Origin: Solirubrobacter deserti
GTDB taxonomy: Bacteria > Actinomycetota > Thermoleophilia > Solirubrobacterales > Solirubrobacteraceae
Assembly: GCF_003344625.1 (NCBI RefSeq)
Contig: NZ_QPKJ02000003.1
Coordinates: forward strand, 744,001 to 808,000
Length of the DNA stretch: 64,000 nucleotides
Reading direction: 5' to 3'
In this document: in pieces, positions 33,012 through 41,288 of the stretch
Layout of the letters: each line of letters begins with the position of its first letter
How positions within the stretch are numbered: position 1 is the first letter of the stretch
Notes under the pieces: model-generated
What the model saw: only the letters and a program-made list of their open reading frames with translations
Databases searched by the model: none
What the model was told of the DNA's origin: nothing
Program-made: the position numbers and the translations under genes

Positions 33012-33877
33012 AGGGCTCCGCCATCGGCGTCGTGGTGCACCCGCGCCGCGACAGCCGCGAGCACATGGGCTGTGTCGTGCGCTGGGCCGATGGCCACGGG
33101 ATGGAGGTGCGCACGCTGGTGGAGGCGCGTGACCTCGTGCCCGACGGCGTCCGGACCGTCCCCGAGCACGAGCTCGCGGTCGACGCCGGCCTGGTGATCG
33201 GCCTCGGCGGCGACGGCACGATCCTGCGCGCGCTCAAGCTCGCCACCGCGGAGGACGTCCCCGTGCTGGGCGTCAATCTCGGGCGGCTCGCCTTCCTGGC
33301 CGAGGTCAACCTCGACGAGCTCGCCATGGCGCTCGACCGCATCGACCGTGGCGAGCACTGGCTCGAGGAGCGCGCCGTGATGACCGTCAGCGGCACCTGC
33401 TTCCCGATGCGGATCAGCTCGTTCAACGACTCCGCCCTCACGCGCATTCCCGGCAACGGCCCCGCGGCCCTGGCCGTCGAGGTCGAGGGTGAGATCTTCG
33501 CGCGCTACACCGCGGACGCGCTCGTGATCGCGACGCCCACCGGCTCCACCGCCTACTCCTTCGCGGCCGGCGGGCCGATCGTCTCGCCGCGCCACCGTGG
33601 TCTGCTGGTGACGCCGGTCGCGCCGCACGCGGCCTTCGACCGTGCCGTGTTCCTGCACCCGGAGGAGCGGCTGCGCGTGCACGTGCTCGAGCGGTCCGCC
33701 CCGCTGCTGCTCGAAGCGGACGGCCAGCGCGTGGCCGAGCTCACGGACGGCGACTGCATCGAGTTCTCGCTCGCCGACCACCCGGCCCGCATCCTGCGCC
33801 TGCACGCGCAGGGCTTCTACGAGCGCGCCCGCAAGAAGCTCCAGATCACGGACTCGTCCGAGCTGGCGCCGCGCTAG
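33008..33877 (+). CDS. nadK: NAD kinase
   Basis: 289 residues. IGLGGDGTILRAL is the GGDGT motif, LGVNLGRLAFLAEV and ALVIATPTGSTAYSFAAGGPIVSP are the conserved active-site and NAD-binding blocks. It phosphorylates NAD to NADP. GTG 33008 overlaps the cupin stop. The TAG stop shares the tetramer CTAG with the TAG stop of the convergent galE. Confidence 0.93.
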   Translation: MKGSAIGVVVHPRRDSREHMGCVVRWADGHGMEVRTLVEARDLVPDGVRTVPEHELAVDAGLVIGLGGDGTILRALKLATAEDVPVLGVNLGRLAFLAEVNLDELAMALDRIDRGEHWLEERAVMTVSGTCFPMRISSFNDSALTRIPGNGPAALAVEVEGEIFARYTADALVIATPTGSTAYSFAAGGPIVSPRHRGLLVTPVAPHAAFDRAVFLHPEERLRVHVLERSAPLLLEADGQRVAELTDGDCIEFSLADHPARILRLHAQGFYERARKKLQITDSSELAPR

Positions 33878-34848
33878 TCCGCGTAGCCGCGCGGGTGGGC
33901 CTGGAACCACTCCCATGCGTCGCGGACCATGTCCTCCAGCGACTTCGTCGGTTCCCACCCCAGCCGCTCCCGGGCGCGTTCGATGGCCGCCACCAGGTTC
34001 GGCGGGTCACCGGCCCGCCGCGGCCCCTCGAGCACGGTGAAGTCCACCCCCGTCACGGTCTTCGCCGCCGCCACGACCTCGCGCACCGAGTAGCCACGCC
34101 CCGAGCCCAGGTTGATGATCTCGTGCCGGCCCGGCTCGGCGCGGTCCAGCGCGAGCAGGTGCGCGCGCCCGAGGTCCTCGACGTGGACGTAGTCGCGGAC
34201 CGCGCTCCCGTCGGGCGTCGGGTAGTCGGTGCCGTGGATCTCGACGCTGCCGCGGCGGCCGGAGGCGGCCCACAGCACGAGCGGGATCAGGTGGGTCTCG
34301 GGCTCGTGGTCCTCGCCGAGGTCGCCGCTCGCGCCCGCGACGTTGAAGTAGCGCAGCGAGATCGCGCCCAGGCCGTGGGCGCGCGCCTCGTCGGCCAGCA
34401 TGCGATCCATGGCGAGCTTGGAGTTGCCGTAGGCGTTGACCGGCGCGGGCGGCGTGTCCTCGGTGATCGGGACGTGGGCGGGCTCGCCGTAGGTCGCGCA
34501 GGTCGAGGAGGCGACGAGGCGGCGCACGCCGGCGGCGCGCATCGCGTCGAGCAGGTTGAGCGTGGAGACGACGTTGCCGCGGTGGTAGCGCTGGGGCTCG
34601 GCCACGGACTCGGCGACGAGGGCGAGCGCGGCGAAGTGCAGGACGCCGTCGAAGCCGGCGGTGAGCACGCGGGTGGTCGCCTCTAGGTCGAGCAGGTCGA
34701 CCGGCTCGAAGCGCACGCCGTCCGGGATCGCGCCGCGGTGGCCGCGGTAGAGCGAGTCGAGCACGGTCACGTCGTCGCCGCGGTCCCGAAGCTGGCGCGC
34801 GGCGATCGAACCGATGTAGCCGGCTCCCCCGGTGACGAGGACTCGCAT
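33874..34848 (-). CDS. galE: UDP-glucose 4-epimerase
   Basis: 324 residues. VLVTGGAGYIGSIAARQL (NAD binding), DGVLHFAALALVAESV, ASSTCATYGEP (catalytic Ser), VNAYGNSKLAMDRML (Tyr and Lys), ISLRYFNVAGA and RDYVHVEDLGRAHLLAL identify GalE. It interconverts UDP-glucose and UDP-galactose, feeding glycan synthesis. The start is probably leaderless (TAGCCT 10 nt upstream), and its promoter overlaps that of the divergent gene at 34878. Confidence 0.93.
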   Translation of the reverse strand: MRVLVTGGAGYIGSIAARQLRDRGDDVTVLDSLYRGHRGAIPDGVRFEPVDLLDLEATTRVLTAGFDGVLHFAALALVAESVAEPQRYHRGNVVSTLNLLDAMRAAGVRRLVASSTCATYGEPAHVPITEDTPPAPVNAYGNSKLAMDRMLADEARAHGLGAISLRYFNVAGASGDLGEDHEPETHLIPLVLWAASGRRGSVEIHGTDYPTPDGSAVRDYVHVEDLGRAHLLALDRAEPGRHEIINLGSGRGYSVREVVAAAKTVTGVDFTVLEGPRRAGDPPNLVAAIERARERLGWEPTKSLEDMVRDAWEWFQAHPRGYAD

Positions 34849-34858
34849 AGGGGCAGCG

Positions 34859-34868
34859 AGGCTAGCGT
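34859..34868. promoter_or_regulatory. Divergent overlapping -10 elements, galE and spermidine-synthase-like gene
   Basis: aggctagcgt reads TAGCCT on the minus strand (10 nt before ATG 34848) and TAGCGT on the plus strand (9 nt before ATG 34878), again sharing the central TA. Confidence 0.6.
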
Positions 34869-34877
34869 GTGGCGGCG

Positions 34878-35651
34878 ATGAAGCGGCGAGGGCGGGAGCG
34901 ACGAGGACGGCCGGCGCCGGCGCCCGTCGCGGTGCGCACCGAGTTCGCCCAGGCGGAGATCGTCGCCGAGGCGTCCGCGCGGACGCTGTTCCTCGACGGG
35001 CGCGAGGCGGGCGTGGTCGATCTCGACGACCCGCGACGGCTCGTGTTCGCCTACATGCGGCGGATCGCGGATCTGATCGACGCCTTCCGCCCGTCCGGCT
35101 CCGCGATCGACGTGTTCCACGTCGGCGGCGGGGCGTGCGCGCTCCCGCGCTATGTCGAGGTCACGCGGCCGCGCTCACGGCAGCTCGTCTGGGAGATCGA
35201 CCCGGGGGTCGTGGCGCTGGCCCGCGAGCACCTCGGCCTGCGCCACTTCCCGCGCCTGCGCGTGAAGGTCGGGGACGCCGCCGAGCTCATCCGGGCCCGG
35301 CCCGACCGCTCCGCCGACCTGGTGATCGGGGACGCGTTCGACGGGCCGCACGTGCCCGCGCCGCTTTCCACGCCGGCGTTCGCCGCCCAGGTGCGACGCG
35401 TCCTGCGTCCCGCCGGCGTCTACGCGCTCAACGTGATCGACATCCCGCCGCTGGAGGAGGTCAAGCTCCACGACGCGCTCCTGCGGGACGCGTTCACGCA
35501 CGTGGCGTGGGTCGCGCCGCCCGGCGTGCTGCGCGAGCGCGCGCCCGGGAACGTCGTGCTCTTCGGCTCCGACGTGCCGCTCCCGCTGGACGCGCTCCAC
35601 CGCGCCGCCGCGGCCGCCGTCCCGCGCGAGCAGCTCCTGGTCAGGGCTTGA
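34878..35651 (+). CDS. Spermidine-synthase-like methyltransferase-fold protein
   Basis: 257 residues with a very basic N terminus. AIDVFHVGGGACALPRYVEV, LVWEIDPGVVALAREHLGL, RVKVGDAAELIRARPDRSADLVIGDAFDG and RRVLRPAGVYALNVID match the spermidine-synthase-like branch of class I methyltransferase folds. The DAFDG in place of DSSD/DPxG makes true aminopropyl transfer uncertain; such proteins are common single-domain relatives in actinobacteria. ATG 34878 is preferred over GTG 34869 because of the leaderless TAGCGT box. The 3' end overlaps the convergent methyltransferase by 11 bp. Confidence 0.75.
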   Translation: MKRRGRERRGRPAPAPVAVRTEFAQAEIVAEASARTLFLDGREAGVVDLDDPRRLVFAYMRRIADLIDAFRPSGSAIDVFHVGGGACALPRYVEVTRPRSRQLVWEIDPGVVALAREHLGLRHFPRLRVKVGDAAELIRARPDRSADLVIGDAFDGPHVPAPLSTPAFAAQVRRVLRPAGVYALNVIDIPPLEEVKLHDALLRDAFTHVAWVAPPGVLRERAPGNVVLFGSDVPLPLDALHRAAAAAVPREQLLVRA

Positions 35652-36354
35652 CCGCGACGCCGATCACCGACGTCCCCGCCGGCCAGACCTTGCGCGCGGC
35701 GGAGGTCGCCGAGCCCAACGCGATGAAGGCCTGGTTGACCAGCGGCGGCAGGTCCGGGAACTCCGCCGACTGATCGACGTCCGCGGCCCGCCGGCGCTTG
35801 CGCAGAAGGCCCGCCGGGATCATCTCCGGGAACAGGTACGAGAGCTCCTGCACGCGCAGGCCGGCGGCCTCGATCGGCGCCCGCAGCGTGTTCTTCCTGT
35901 AGCGCCGGTAGTGCCCCAGTGCCGTGTCCCAGCCCGACCACAGCGACGGCAGCGCCGGCACGGTGACCACGATCGTCGCGCCCGGGTCCATCCTGGCCGC
36001 GAGCTCGGCCATGAACGTGAAGTCGTTCTCCTGGTGCTCGAGCACGTCGAGCAGCGCGAGGTAGCCCGCGCCGTCGTAGTGGGCGGCCGCGTTGAGGTTG
36101 GCCTCGCGGCCGAACTCGGCCTCCAGGTGCGTGACCAGCGACTCCAGCGGCTCCACGAACCGGTACTGCGCCTGCGGGCGGTCCTCGCGCAGGTAGTGGC
36201 CCGCCAGACCGATGCCGGCGCCGACGTCCACGAACGTGAACGGCCCGCCGGCCGGCAGGAACTCGCGTACGGCGCGCCAGCGCACGCGCTGCCAGAAGAA
36301 CTCGCGCGACTGCTCGAGCTGGCGGTGCAGGTGGGACTCGAGCGCGTCGCTCAC
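35641..36354 (-). CDS. SAM-dependent methyltransferase
   Basis: 237 residues. FTFVDVGAGIGLAGHYLRE (motif I), YRFVEPLESLVTHLEAEFG, YLALLDVLEHQENDFTFMAEL and GATIVVTVPALPSLWSGWD form a class I methyltransferase core. GTG 36354 overlaps the stop of the upstream GT2 by 4 nt, so it acts with that glycosyltransferase, perhaps methylating a lipid-linked or protein-linked glycan. The acceptor is unknown. Confidence 0.75.
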   Translation of the reverse strand: MSDALESHLHRQLEQSREFFWQRVRWRAVREFLPAGGPFTFVDVGAGIGLAGHYLREDRPQAQYRFVEPLESLVTHLEAEFGREANLNAAAHYDGAGYLALLDVLEHQENDFTFMAELAARMDPGATIVVTVPALPSLWSGWDTALGHYRRYRKNTLRAPIEAAGLRVQELSYLFPEMIPAGLLRKRRRAADVDQSAEFPDLPPLVNQAFIALGSATSAARKVWPAGTSVIGVAVKP

Positions 36355-37253
36355 GGTCTTCGCTCCAGCTGGGCGAGCGAGATCGCCCGGTTCTGGGCGA
36401 ACACCGAGAACAGCAGCACGAGGTTCCCCATCGCGGTGAAGGACAGCACGATCATCAGCAGCAGCGTGTACGTCGCCCAGCCCGGAATGGCCTCGTCGGT
36501 GAAGAGCTTGACCAGGATCACGCTGAACGCGGCCAGCGCCGTGAGCGCGAGCGTCACCGTGAACGTGATCAGGGCGCGGAGCACGATCCGGTCGGTGAAC
36601 GGCATCAGCATCGAGAGCCCGTGCAGCAGCAGCTTGCTGTAGCCCATCTTCGAGCGGCCCGCGTAGCGCTCCCCGCGCGCGCACGGGACATAGGCGACCG
36701 GCAGGTTGAGCGCGATCAGCGCCGCGGAGTAGCTGAGGTCGAATTGCGGGTGCGAGAGCAGATGGCGGGCCACCCACCCGCGGTATGCGGCGAAGTTGCC
36801 CGTGCGCACCACCACGCCGGTGAGCAGCCGGAAGCCGAGCTTGAAGAAGAAGTAGCCGACCCGGAACAGCGGCGGCTCCGAGCGCGACGTGCGGCGGGCC
36901 ATCACGATCGCGCGTTCGCTCGTCTCCGCGCGCAGCTCGTCGATCAGGCGCGGGAGATCCTCGGGCTTGTCCTCGCCGTCGGCGTCCAGCGTCACGATCA
37001 CGTCTTCGTCCCGGATCTCGGGCGCCATGGTGCGGATGGCGTAGACGAGCGCCCGCTGATGGCCGAGGTTGAACGGCGGCTCGACGACGTCGACGTCGTC
37101 GAGCTCGTGCAGCGCCGCGATGGCCGGATCACGCCCGGCGCTGTCGTCGGCCACGACGATCCGCGCACCGTGCTGCGCGAGCCGCTCGCGCAGGATCAGA
37201 AACGACGGCACGTCGAAGTAGACCGGCGTGAAGATCCAGAGCCGGCTCGTCAC
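36351..37253 (-). CDS. GT2 glycosyltransferase with two C-terminal membrane helices (GtrB-like)
   Basis: 300 residues. IFTPVYFDVPSFLILRERL, VVADDSAGRDPAI, PFNLGHQRALVYAIR and VIVTLDADGEDKPEDLP (DXD) lead to ALITFTVTLALTALAAFSVILVKLF and TYTLLLMIVLSFTAMGNLVLLFSVF, the paired helices of GtrB/PglB-type polyprenyl-phosphate glucosyltransferases. GTG 37253 is preceded by TAGAAC at 7 nt, close to the leaderless pattern. It forms an operon with the methyltransferase downstream. Confidence 0.83.
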   Translation of the reverse strand: MTSRLWIFTPVYFDVPSFLILRERLAQHGARIVVADDSAGRDPAIAALHELDDVDVVEPPFNLGHQRALVYAIRTMAPEIRDEDVIVTLDADGEDKPEDLPRLIDELRAETSERAIVMARRTSRSEPPLFRVGYFFFKLGFRLLTGVVVRTGNFAAYRGWVARHLLSHPQFDLSYSAALIALNLPVAYVPCARGERYAGRSKMGYSKLLLHGLSMLMPFTDRIVLRALITFTVTLALTALAAFSVILVKLFTDEAIPGWATYTLLLMIVLSFTAMGNLVLLFSVFAQNRAISLAQLERRP

Positions 37254-37296
37254 GGCGCCCGTTCTACCAGAGGCGCCGGTTGACGCGGGCGGGGCG

Positions 37297-38379
37297 CTAC
37301 CGGACGCGGATGGTGCCCGTCATGCCCCGGTGCAGCGTGCACGCGTAGCTGACGGTGCCGTTCTTGGTGAACGTGCGCTTGAAGGTGCCCTTGGTCATGA
37401 CCTTGGACTTGAAGCCTGAGCCGACGACGTCGTGGCCGTGCTTGCCGACCCAGCGCCAGGTCACCGTGCCGCCGCGGGCGACGGTGGCCGTCTTCGGGGT
37501 GAAGACGTTGTCGCCGACGTTGACCGTGACGCGCTTGCGCGCGATCGACGCCTTGCTCCTGGCCGCCGGGCGCAGCGTGACGGTGCGGGTCGTCGTGGTG
37601 CCCTCCACGGTGAAGCGGACCGTGACCTTCAGGCGGCCGAGCCGGTTGAGCGCGGCCTTGCCCTTCGCGTTGAGGGCGAGGCTGAACTTCTTCGTCGCGC
37701 CGGCGGCGACGGAGTAGGTCGCGCGGCCGACGCGCGTCGGCTTGGCCCTCGCCTTCAGCGCCGCGAGCGTCTCCACGGTCACCGCGGCGCCCGCCGAGCC
37801 GCCCTTGATCGAGCCTGCGACGGCCTGGCCGCGCTGGGAGGCGGCGACCGTGAGCGTGGGCGCGGTGGCGGCGCCGGGCGCCGGGCCGGTCGTGTCGGTG
37901 GGGCCGCCGCCCGCGGGCGGGTTCGCGCCGCCGGCCGGGACCGTGGCCGTCGGGGTCGGAGTGGGCGTGCTCGTGGACGGCAGAGAGCCGTCGGCGTTCG
38001 CGACCGTGACCTTGCCCGTCATCGTGACGTGGTCGTCGCACACGAACTGGTACACGCCGGGCTGGGAGAACGTGCACTCCCCGGCCCAGCCGACGTCCTC
38101 GGACGTGGCCGGCAGGACGCGGCCCGTGGGTCCGGCGCCGTCACCCGCGGTCTGTGTGCAGACGACGCCGTCACGCTCGAAGCGCACGTTGTGAGCTTCG
38201 TTGCCCTGCTCGTAGGAGAACTTCAGCTTGCCGTTGAGCGCCAGCGTGGAGCTCCCGGGCGTGAAGAGGTTGTCGGTGACCGCGATGTCGATCGACGCCT
38301 GCGGCGTCTGCGCCTGCGCGATCGCGACCGCACCTGCGAACACCGCGATGATCACTGCCCCGAGTCGTACAACGGCCAT
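37297..38379 (-). CDS. Secreted protein with two cupredoxin domains
   Basis: 360 residues. A signal peptide (cleavage near residue 23) precedes a first plastocyanin-like domain with His63, Cys114, His117 and Met120 (FVCDDHVTMTG), a long Pro/Thr/Gly-rich linker (about 130-170), an immunoglobulin-like region, and a second plastocyanin-like domain with His316, Cys347, His350 and Met353 (YACTLHRGMTGTI) at the extreme C terminus. Both copper sites look intact. It may carry electrons or bind copper outside the cell. A TACCTT box and an AGAGG ribosome binding site lie upstream. Confidence 0.82.
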   Translation of the reverse strand: MAVVRLGAVIIAVFAGAVAIAQAQTPQASIDIAVTDNLFTPGSSTLALNGKLKFSYEQGNEAHNVRFERDGVVCTQTAGDGAGPTGRVLPATSEDVGWAGECTFSQPGVYQFVCDDHVTMTGKVTVANADGSLPSTSTPTPTPTATVPAGGANPPAGGGPTDTTGPAPGAATAPTLTVAASQRGQAVAGSIKGGSAGAAVTVETLAALKARAKPTRVGRATYSVAAGATKKFSLALNAKGKAALNRLGRLKVTVRFTVEGTTTTRTVTLRPAARSKASIARKRVTVNVGDNVFTPKTATVARGGTVTWRWVGKHGHDVVGSGFKSKVMTKGTFKRTFTKNGTVSYACTLHRGMTGTIRVR

Positions 38380-38394
38380 GCCGAACCTCTCGTC

Positions 38395-38400
38395 AAGGTA
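38395..38400 (-). promoter_or_regulatory. -10 element of the cupredoxin gene
   Basis: The minus strand reads TACCTT, 15 nt before ATG 38379, with AGAGG between box and start, so this is one of the few genes here with a leader and a ribosome binding site. Confidence 0.4.
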
Positions 38401-38466
38401 CCTTTACAAGCTTCGTCCGGGATCCTAGCTGGCCGGATTGCCGGGGTATACGCACCGCGACCGCGC

Positions 38467-38472
38467 TAGGTT
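38467..38472 (+). promoter_or_regulatory. -10 element, leaderless start of the zinc-ribbon gene
   Basis: TAGGTT lies 6 nt before ATG 38479. No ribosome binding site is present. Confidence 0.5.
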
Positions 38473-38478
38473 GAACGG

Positions 38479-38655
38479 ATGGCCGACGCCACCCAGTCCC
38501 TGCTCGCGGCCGGCTTCGTCGAGACGGTCTTCCACTGCCCGGCCTGCGGCGTCTCCGGCATGTCGCTCTCGCGCCCGGCCGCGCTGCTCGACCGCACCTG
38601 CGCCGACTGCAACGAGCCCGTCGTCACGACGGTGCTGGACCGCTTCGCCCGCTAG
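38479..38655 (+). CDS. 58-residue zinc-ribbon-like protein
   Basis: A small protein beginning MADATQSLLAAGFVETVFHC with two Cys pairs, CPAC near residue 20 and CADC near residue 41, spaced as a zinc ribbon. The codon pattern (G or C in third positions throughout) and the TAGGTT box 6 nt upstream support a real gene despite its size. Function unknown; proteins of this size may bind nucleic acid or another protein. It lies alone between the cupredoxin gene and an acidic small protein. Confidence 0.7.
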   Translation: MADATQSLLAAGFVETVFHCPACGVSGMSLSRPAALLDRTCADCNEPVVTTVLDRFAR

Positions 38656-38700
38656 CGCGCCGGTGTTTCACCGCCGGTCCGCGATGAGCAGACCGACGGC

Positions 38701-38976
38701 ATGGGACGCGACGACGACAACATCGGAACGGGCACGTCGGGTCGTTCGACCGACGTCGGCGGCAGCCACAGCGGCGGCAAGGCGGGAGACGATCCCGCGG
38801 ACGCCCTGCGCAACCCCGATCCGGACATCGAGCACGACGCGCAGGGCGACGCGTCGAGCAGCGGCCCCGACAGCGGCACGCCGGACGACCTAAAGCCGGG
38901 CAAGCGCCGCACGATCGGGCAGGACGAGGACGCCGGGGCGAGCAGCGGCGTGCCGGGCGAGACCGCGAGCGACTGA
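38701..38976 (+). CDS. Acidic, disordered small protein
   Basis: 91 residues almost without hydrophobic amino acids, rich in Asp, Gly, Ser and Pro (SGGKAGDDPADALRNPDPDI), so intrinsically disordered. I do not recognise a family. There is no clear ribosome binding site or -10 box at the expected place, so the gene itself is only moderately supported. It would resemble hydrophilic stress-type proteins in composition. Confidence 0.45.
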   Translation: MGRDDDNIGTGTSGRSTDVGGSHSGGKAGDDPADALRNPDPDIEHDAQGDASSSGPDSGTPDDLKPGKRRTIGQDEDAGASSGVPGETASD

Positions 38977-39225
38977 CTCGGCGACTCGCCGGTCAGCGCA
39001 CGAACCACGCACAAACCGGGGAATTGCGGGGCGGCGCGACGGTGCCGGCGAGCACTTCCATCGGCGCGCGAGATGGTTGATCATGCACGGGCCGCTTCCT
39101 CCTCTCAATGGCGGGGCCGCGCCCGCCGACACGGGCGCGGCGCTCCGCCCGTGGCGGTTGTCCGCCACACGGCTGGGCGGGCACCTCCCTATCGCCGAGG
39201 CGCGCGCTCCCGGAAGCTCGACGGC
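38977..39225. other. Intergenic stretch without recognised feature
   Basis: About 250 bases between the acidic protein and the globin. No convincing ORF, promoter, tRNA or repeat is seen. Confidence 0.5.
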
Positions 39226-39648
39226 ATGGACCTGCATGCCCTCGAGATCAGCTTCGACCTTGTCGCCCCGCGCGGCGACGAGCTCGTGGAGCGCTTCTAC
39301 GCCGACCTGTTCGCGACCGCGCCCGCGGTCGTCCCGCTGTTCGCCGACACCGACATGGCCCGCCAGCGCCAGATGCTGCTGTCCGCGCTCGTGCTGCTGC
39401 GCCGCAGCCTGCGCAACCTGGAGGCGATCGTCCCGACGCTGCGCGAGCTCGGCGCCCGCCACGTTGCCTATGGCGCACGCTCCGCGCACTACCCGATCGT
39501 GGGCAGCGTCCTGATCGGCGCGATGGCCGAAGTGGCCGGCGACGCGTGGATGCCTGAGTACACGCGCGCGTGGAGCGAGGCCTTCGAGCTGATCGCGCAG
39601 ACGATGATCGAGGGCGCCGCCGAGGTCCGGATCGCCGCGGCGGCTTAA
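39226..39648 (+). CDS. Single-domain bacterial globin
   Basis: 140 residues in the VHb/flavohemoglobin-type globin fold. LVAPRGDELVERFYADLFATAPAVVPLFA includes the CD1 Phe (Phe39), AHY and RHVAYG supply the proximal F8 His (His79), and Gln residues at the distal E7 region (ARQRQML) match nitric oxide dioxygenase-like globins. It binds heme and oxygen or nitric oxide. ATG 39226 is preferred over the longer frame, whose N-terminal 50 residues are unlike globins. Confidence 0.85.
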   Translation: MDLHALEISFDLVAPRGDELVERFYADLFATAPAVVPLFADTDMARQRQMLLSALVLLRRSLRNLEAIVPTLRELGARHVAYGARSAHYPIVGSVLIGAMAEVAGDAWMPEYTRAWSEAFELIAQTMIEGAAEVRIAAAA

Positions 39649-39654
39649 CGCCGA

Positions 39655-39678
39655 AGGGCCGGCACGACGGCCGGCCCT
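39655..39678. terminator. Bidirectional hairpin terminator
   Basis: AGGGCCGGC and GCCGGCCCT form a 9-bp stem with a 6-nt loop between the convergent globin and protease genes. It lacks a T tract, as is common for actinobacterial terminators. Confidence 0.55.
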
Positions 39679-39701
39679 CCAGCTCCTCCCACGACGGCGG
39701 G

Positions 39702-40814
39702 CTACCAGCCGCCGCCGAAGCCGGGCACCTCAGGCTGCTGGGGCTGCTCCTGGGTCTGCGTCTGGGTCGTCGTCGGGCGCTCGCCGAGCTTGACCGTGAG
39801 CGTCTGCTGCTCGCCGTTGCGCGTGATCTTCAGCTCGACCGAGTCGCCGGCCTTGTGGTCGTCGACGAGCGAGGACAGCGCGCTCGAGTCGTCGACGCTC
39901 TTGCCGCCGAGCTCGGTGATCACGTCGCCCTGCTGCAGTCCGGCCTCCGCGGCGGGGCCGCCCGCCGTGACCGTGCCGACCTGTGCGCCGGCGCCGTTGG
40001 CGTCACCGGTCTGCACGCCGAGGTAGGCGTGGCTGACCTTGCCGCTCGCGCGCAGCTGGTCGACCACCGACTTGACCGTGTTGGACGGGATCGCGAAGCC
40101 GATGCCGACGTTGCCGGCCTGCCCGCTCGCCGTCGAGCCCGTGGACTCGATCTGCGAGTTGACGCCGATCACCTGGCCCTGGGCGTTGAACAGCGGGCCG
40201 CCCGAGTTGCCGGGATTGATCGCCGCGTCGGTCTGGATGACGTCGTCGATCGAGAAGCCGTTGGGCGAGGAGATCTCGCGCTGCAGCGCGCTCACCACGC
40301 CGACCGTGAGCGTGCGGTCCAGGCCGAAGGGGTTGCCGATGGCGTACGCGTCGTCGCCGACCTCGACCGAGCTCGAATCAGCGAGTTCGAGCGCCTTCAG
40401 GTTGCTGGCGCTGACCTTCAGCAGCGCCAGGTCGGTCGAGGCGTCCTCGCCGACGAGCTCGGCGTTGAGCGTCTTGCCGTCGCCGACCTTGGCCTTGATC
40501 TGGCCGTTCGCGCCCTCGATCACGTGCGCGTTGGTGACGATGTAGCCGTCGCTGGAGATCACGAAGCCCGAGCCCGTGCCCGAGCCGGTCGTGATGTAGG
40601 CGACCGAGTCCTTGGAGGCCTGGTAGACGTCGTGCGGGGACAGGGCGGTCCCCGTTGCGGTGGCGGTGGCGGCCACCGGCCGCGTGTTCGTGACGGTCTG
40701 GACGGAGGGGGAGTCGTCGTGCAGTGCGGTGGTAGCGACGGCGCCCGCGCCACCGCCGATCACCGCCGCGGCGGCGAGGGGGAGGAGGGGCTTCACAAGC
40801 TTCATGCTCAGCAT
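39702..40814 (-). CDS. HtrA/DegP-type serine protease with PDZ domain
   Basis: 370 residues: an N-terminal membrane anchor or signal (about 8-30), a Thr/Ala linker, a trypsin-like domain with His97 (VTNAHVIEG), Asp128 (ASTDLALLK) and Ser204 (GNSGGPLF), and a PDZ domain (about 260-345; GGPAAEAGLQQGDVITELGGK). The last 20 residues are Gln/Thr/Pro-rich. It degrades or senses misfolded envelope proteins. ATG 40805 is an alternative start three codons in. A TATTAA-like box is found on the minus strand around 40869. Confidence 0.9.
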   Translation of the reverse strand: MLSMKLVKPLLPLAAAAVIGGGAGAVATTALHDDSPSVQTVTNTRPVAATATATGTALSPHDVYQASKDSVAYITTGSGTGSGFVISSDGYIVTNAHVIEGANGQIKAKVGDGKTLNAELVGEDASTDLALLKVSASNLKALELADSSSVEVGDDAYAIGNPFGLDRTLTVGVVSALQREISSPNGFSIDDVIQTDAAINPGNSGGPLFNAQGQVIGVNSQIESTGSTASGQAGNVGIGFAIPSNTVKSVVDQLRASGKVSHAYLGVQTGDANGAGAQVGTVTAGGPAAEAGLQQGDVITELGGKSVDDSSALSSLVDDHKAGDSVELKITRNGEQQTLTVKLGERPTTTQTQTQEQPQQPEVPGFGGGW

Positions 40815-40976
40815 GGTCGTCCCGGCCCCTGAGCGCTTCCTTCGCGGTCGCTAAGCCGTCCTTCGCGCGTTAATAAGAAGCTCGCAAACCACGAGCCTCC
40901 CGGTCGCTGAACGCACCGCGGGCATGTCAGGTGGAGGCGACGGCATCCCGATGATGAGCAGTCCCGTAGTGTTGAC

Positions 40977-41288
40977 ATGCGCCGGTTCGCTCGCTTTTGG
41001 GGCGCCCAGCGAACGCGTGCGGGTCCGGGGGCGCTCGACGACGAGCCCCCGCACCCCGGCGCGCTCGCCGATCGTACGTGGGAGCTGATGGTCCGCTCTT
41101 GGCCCGCGCTGGCGCGCACTGAGATCACCGTCTCGGGCGTCGCCGACCCGTCCGCGCTGGAGGCCATCGAGCACGAGGTGCGCAGCGCCCGCGCGCGCGG
41201 CGACGCGGTCACGCTCGACCTCCGCGGGCTGGAGTCGTGTCCGCCCGGCTTCGCAGTTCGGCGCCCAGACGCTCATGAAGCGGGGTAA
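40977..41288 (+). CDS. STAS-like N-terminal fragment, probable 5' part of a frameshifted gene
   Basis: 103 residues. After a charged start, RTEITVSGVADPSALEAIEHEVRSARARGDAVTLDLRGLESCPPGF has the strand-helix-strand pattern of a STAS domain but stops soon after, just where the +1 frame continues with SQFGAQTLMKRGNERVLRRED into the next ORF. TAGTGT lies 4 nt before the ATG. Either this is a single gene of about 1.3 kb with a frameshift near 41240-41260, or a short coupled upstream gene overlapping the next one by 14 nt. Confidence 0.5.
   Translation: MRRFARFWGAQRTRAGPGALDDEPPHPGALADRTWELMVRSWPALARTEITVSGVADPSALEAIEHEVRSARARGDAVTLDLRGLESCPPGFAVRRPDAHEAG

Noticed and set aside
34878..35651. Calling the gene a true spermidine synthase.
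   Set aside because: The catalytic region reads DAFDG and the polyamine-binding residues are not evident; only the fold is supported.
38656..38700. A start for the acidic protein at the ATG near 38682.
   Set aside because: That ATG is in a different frame and soon becomes shadow; ATG 38701 is the only sensible start.
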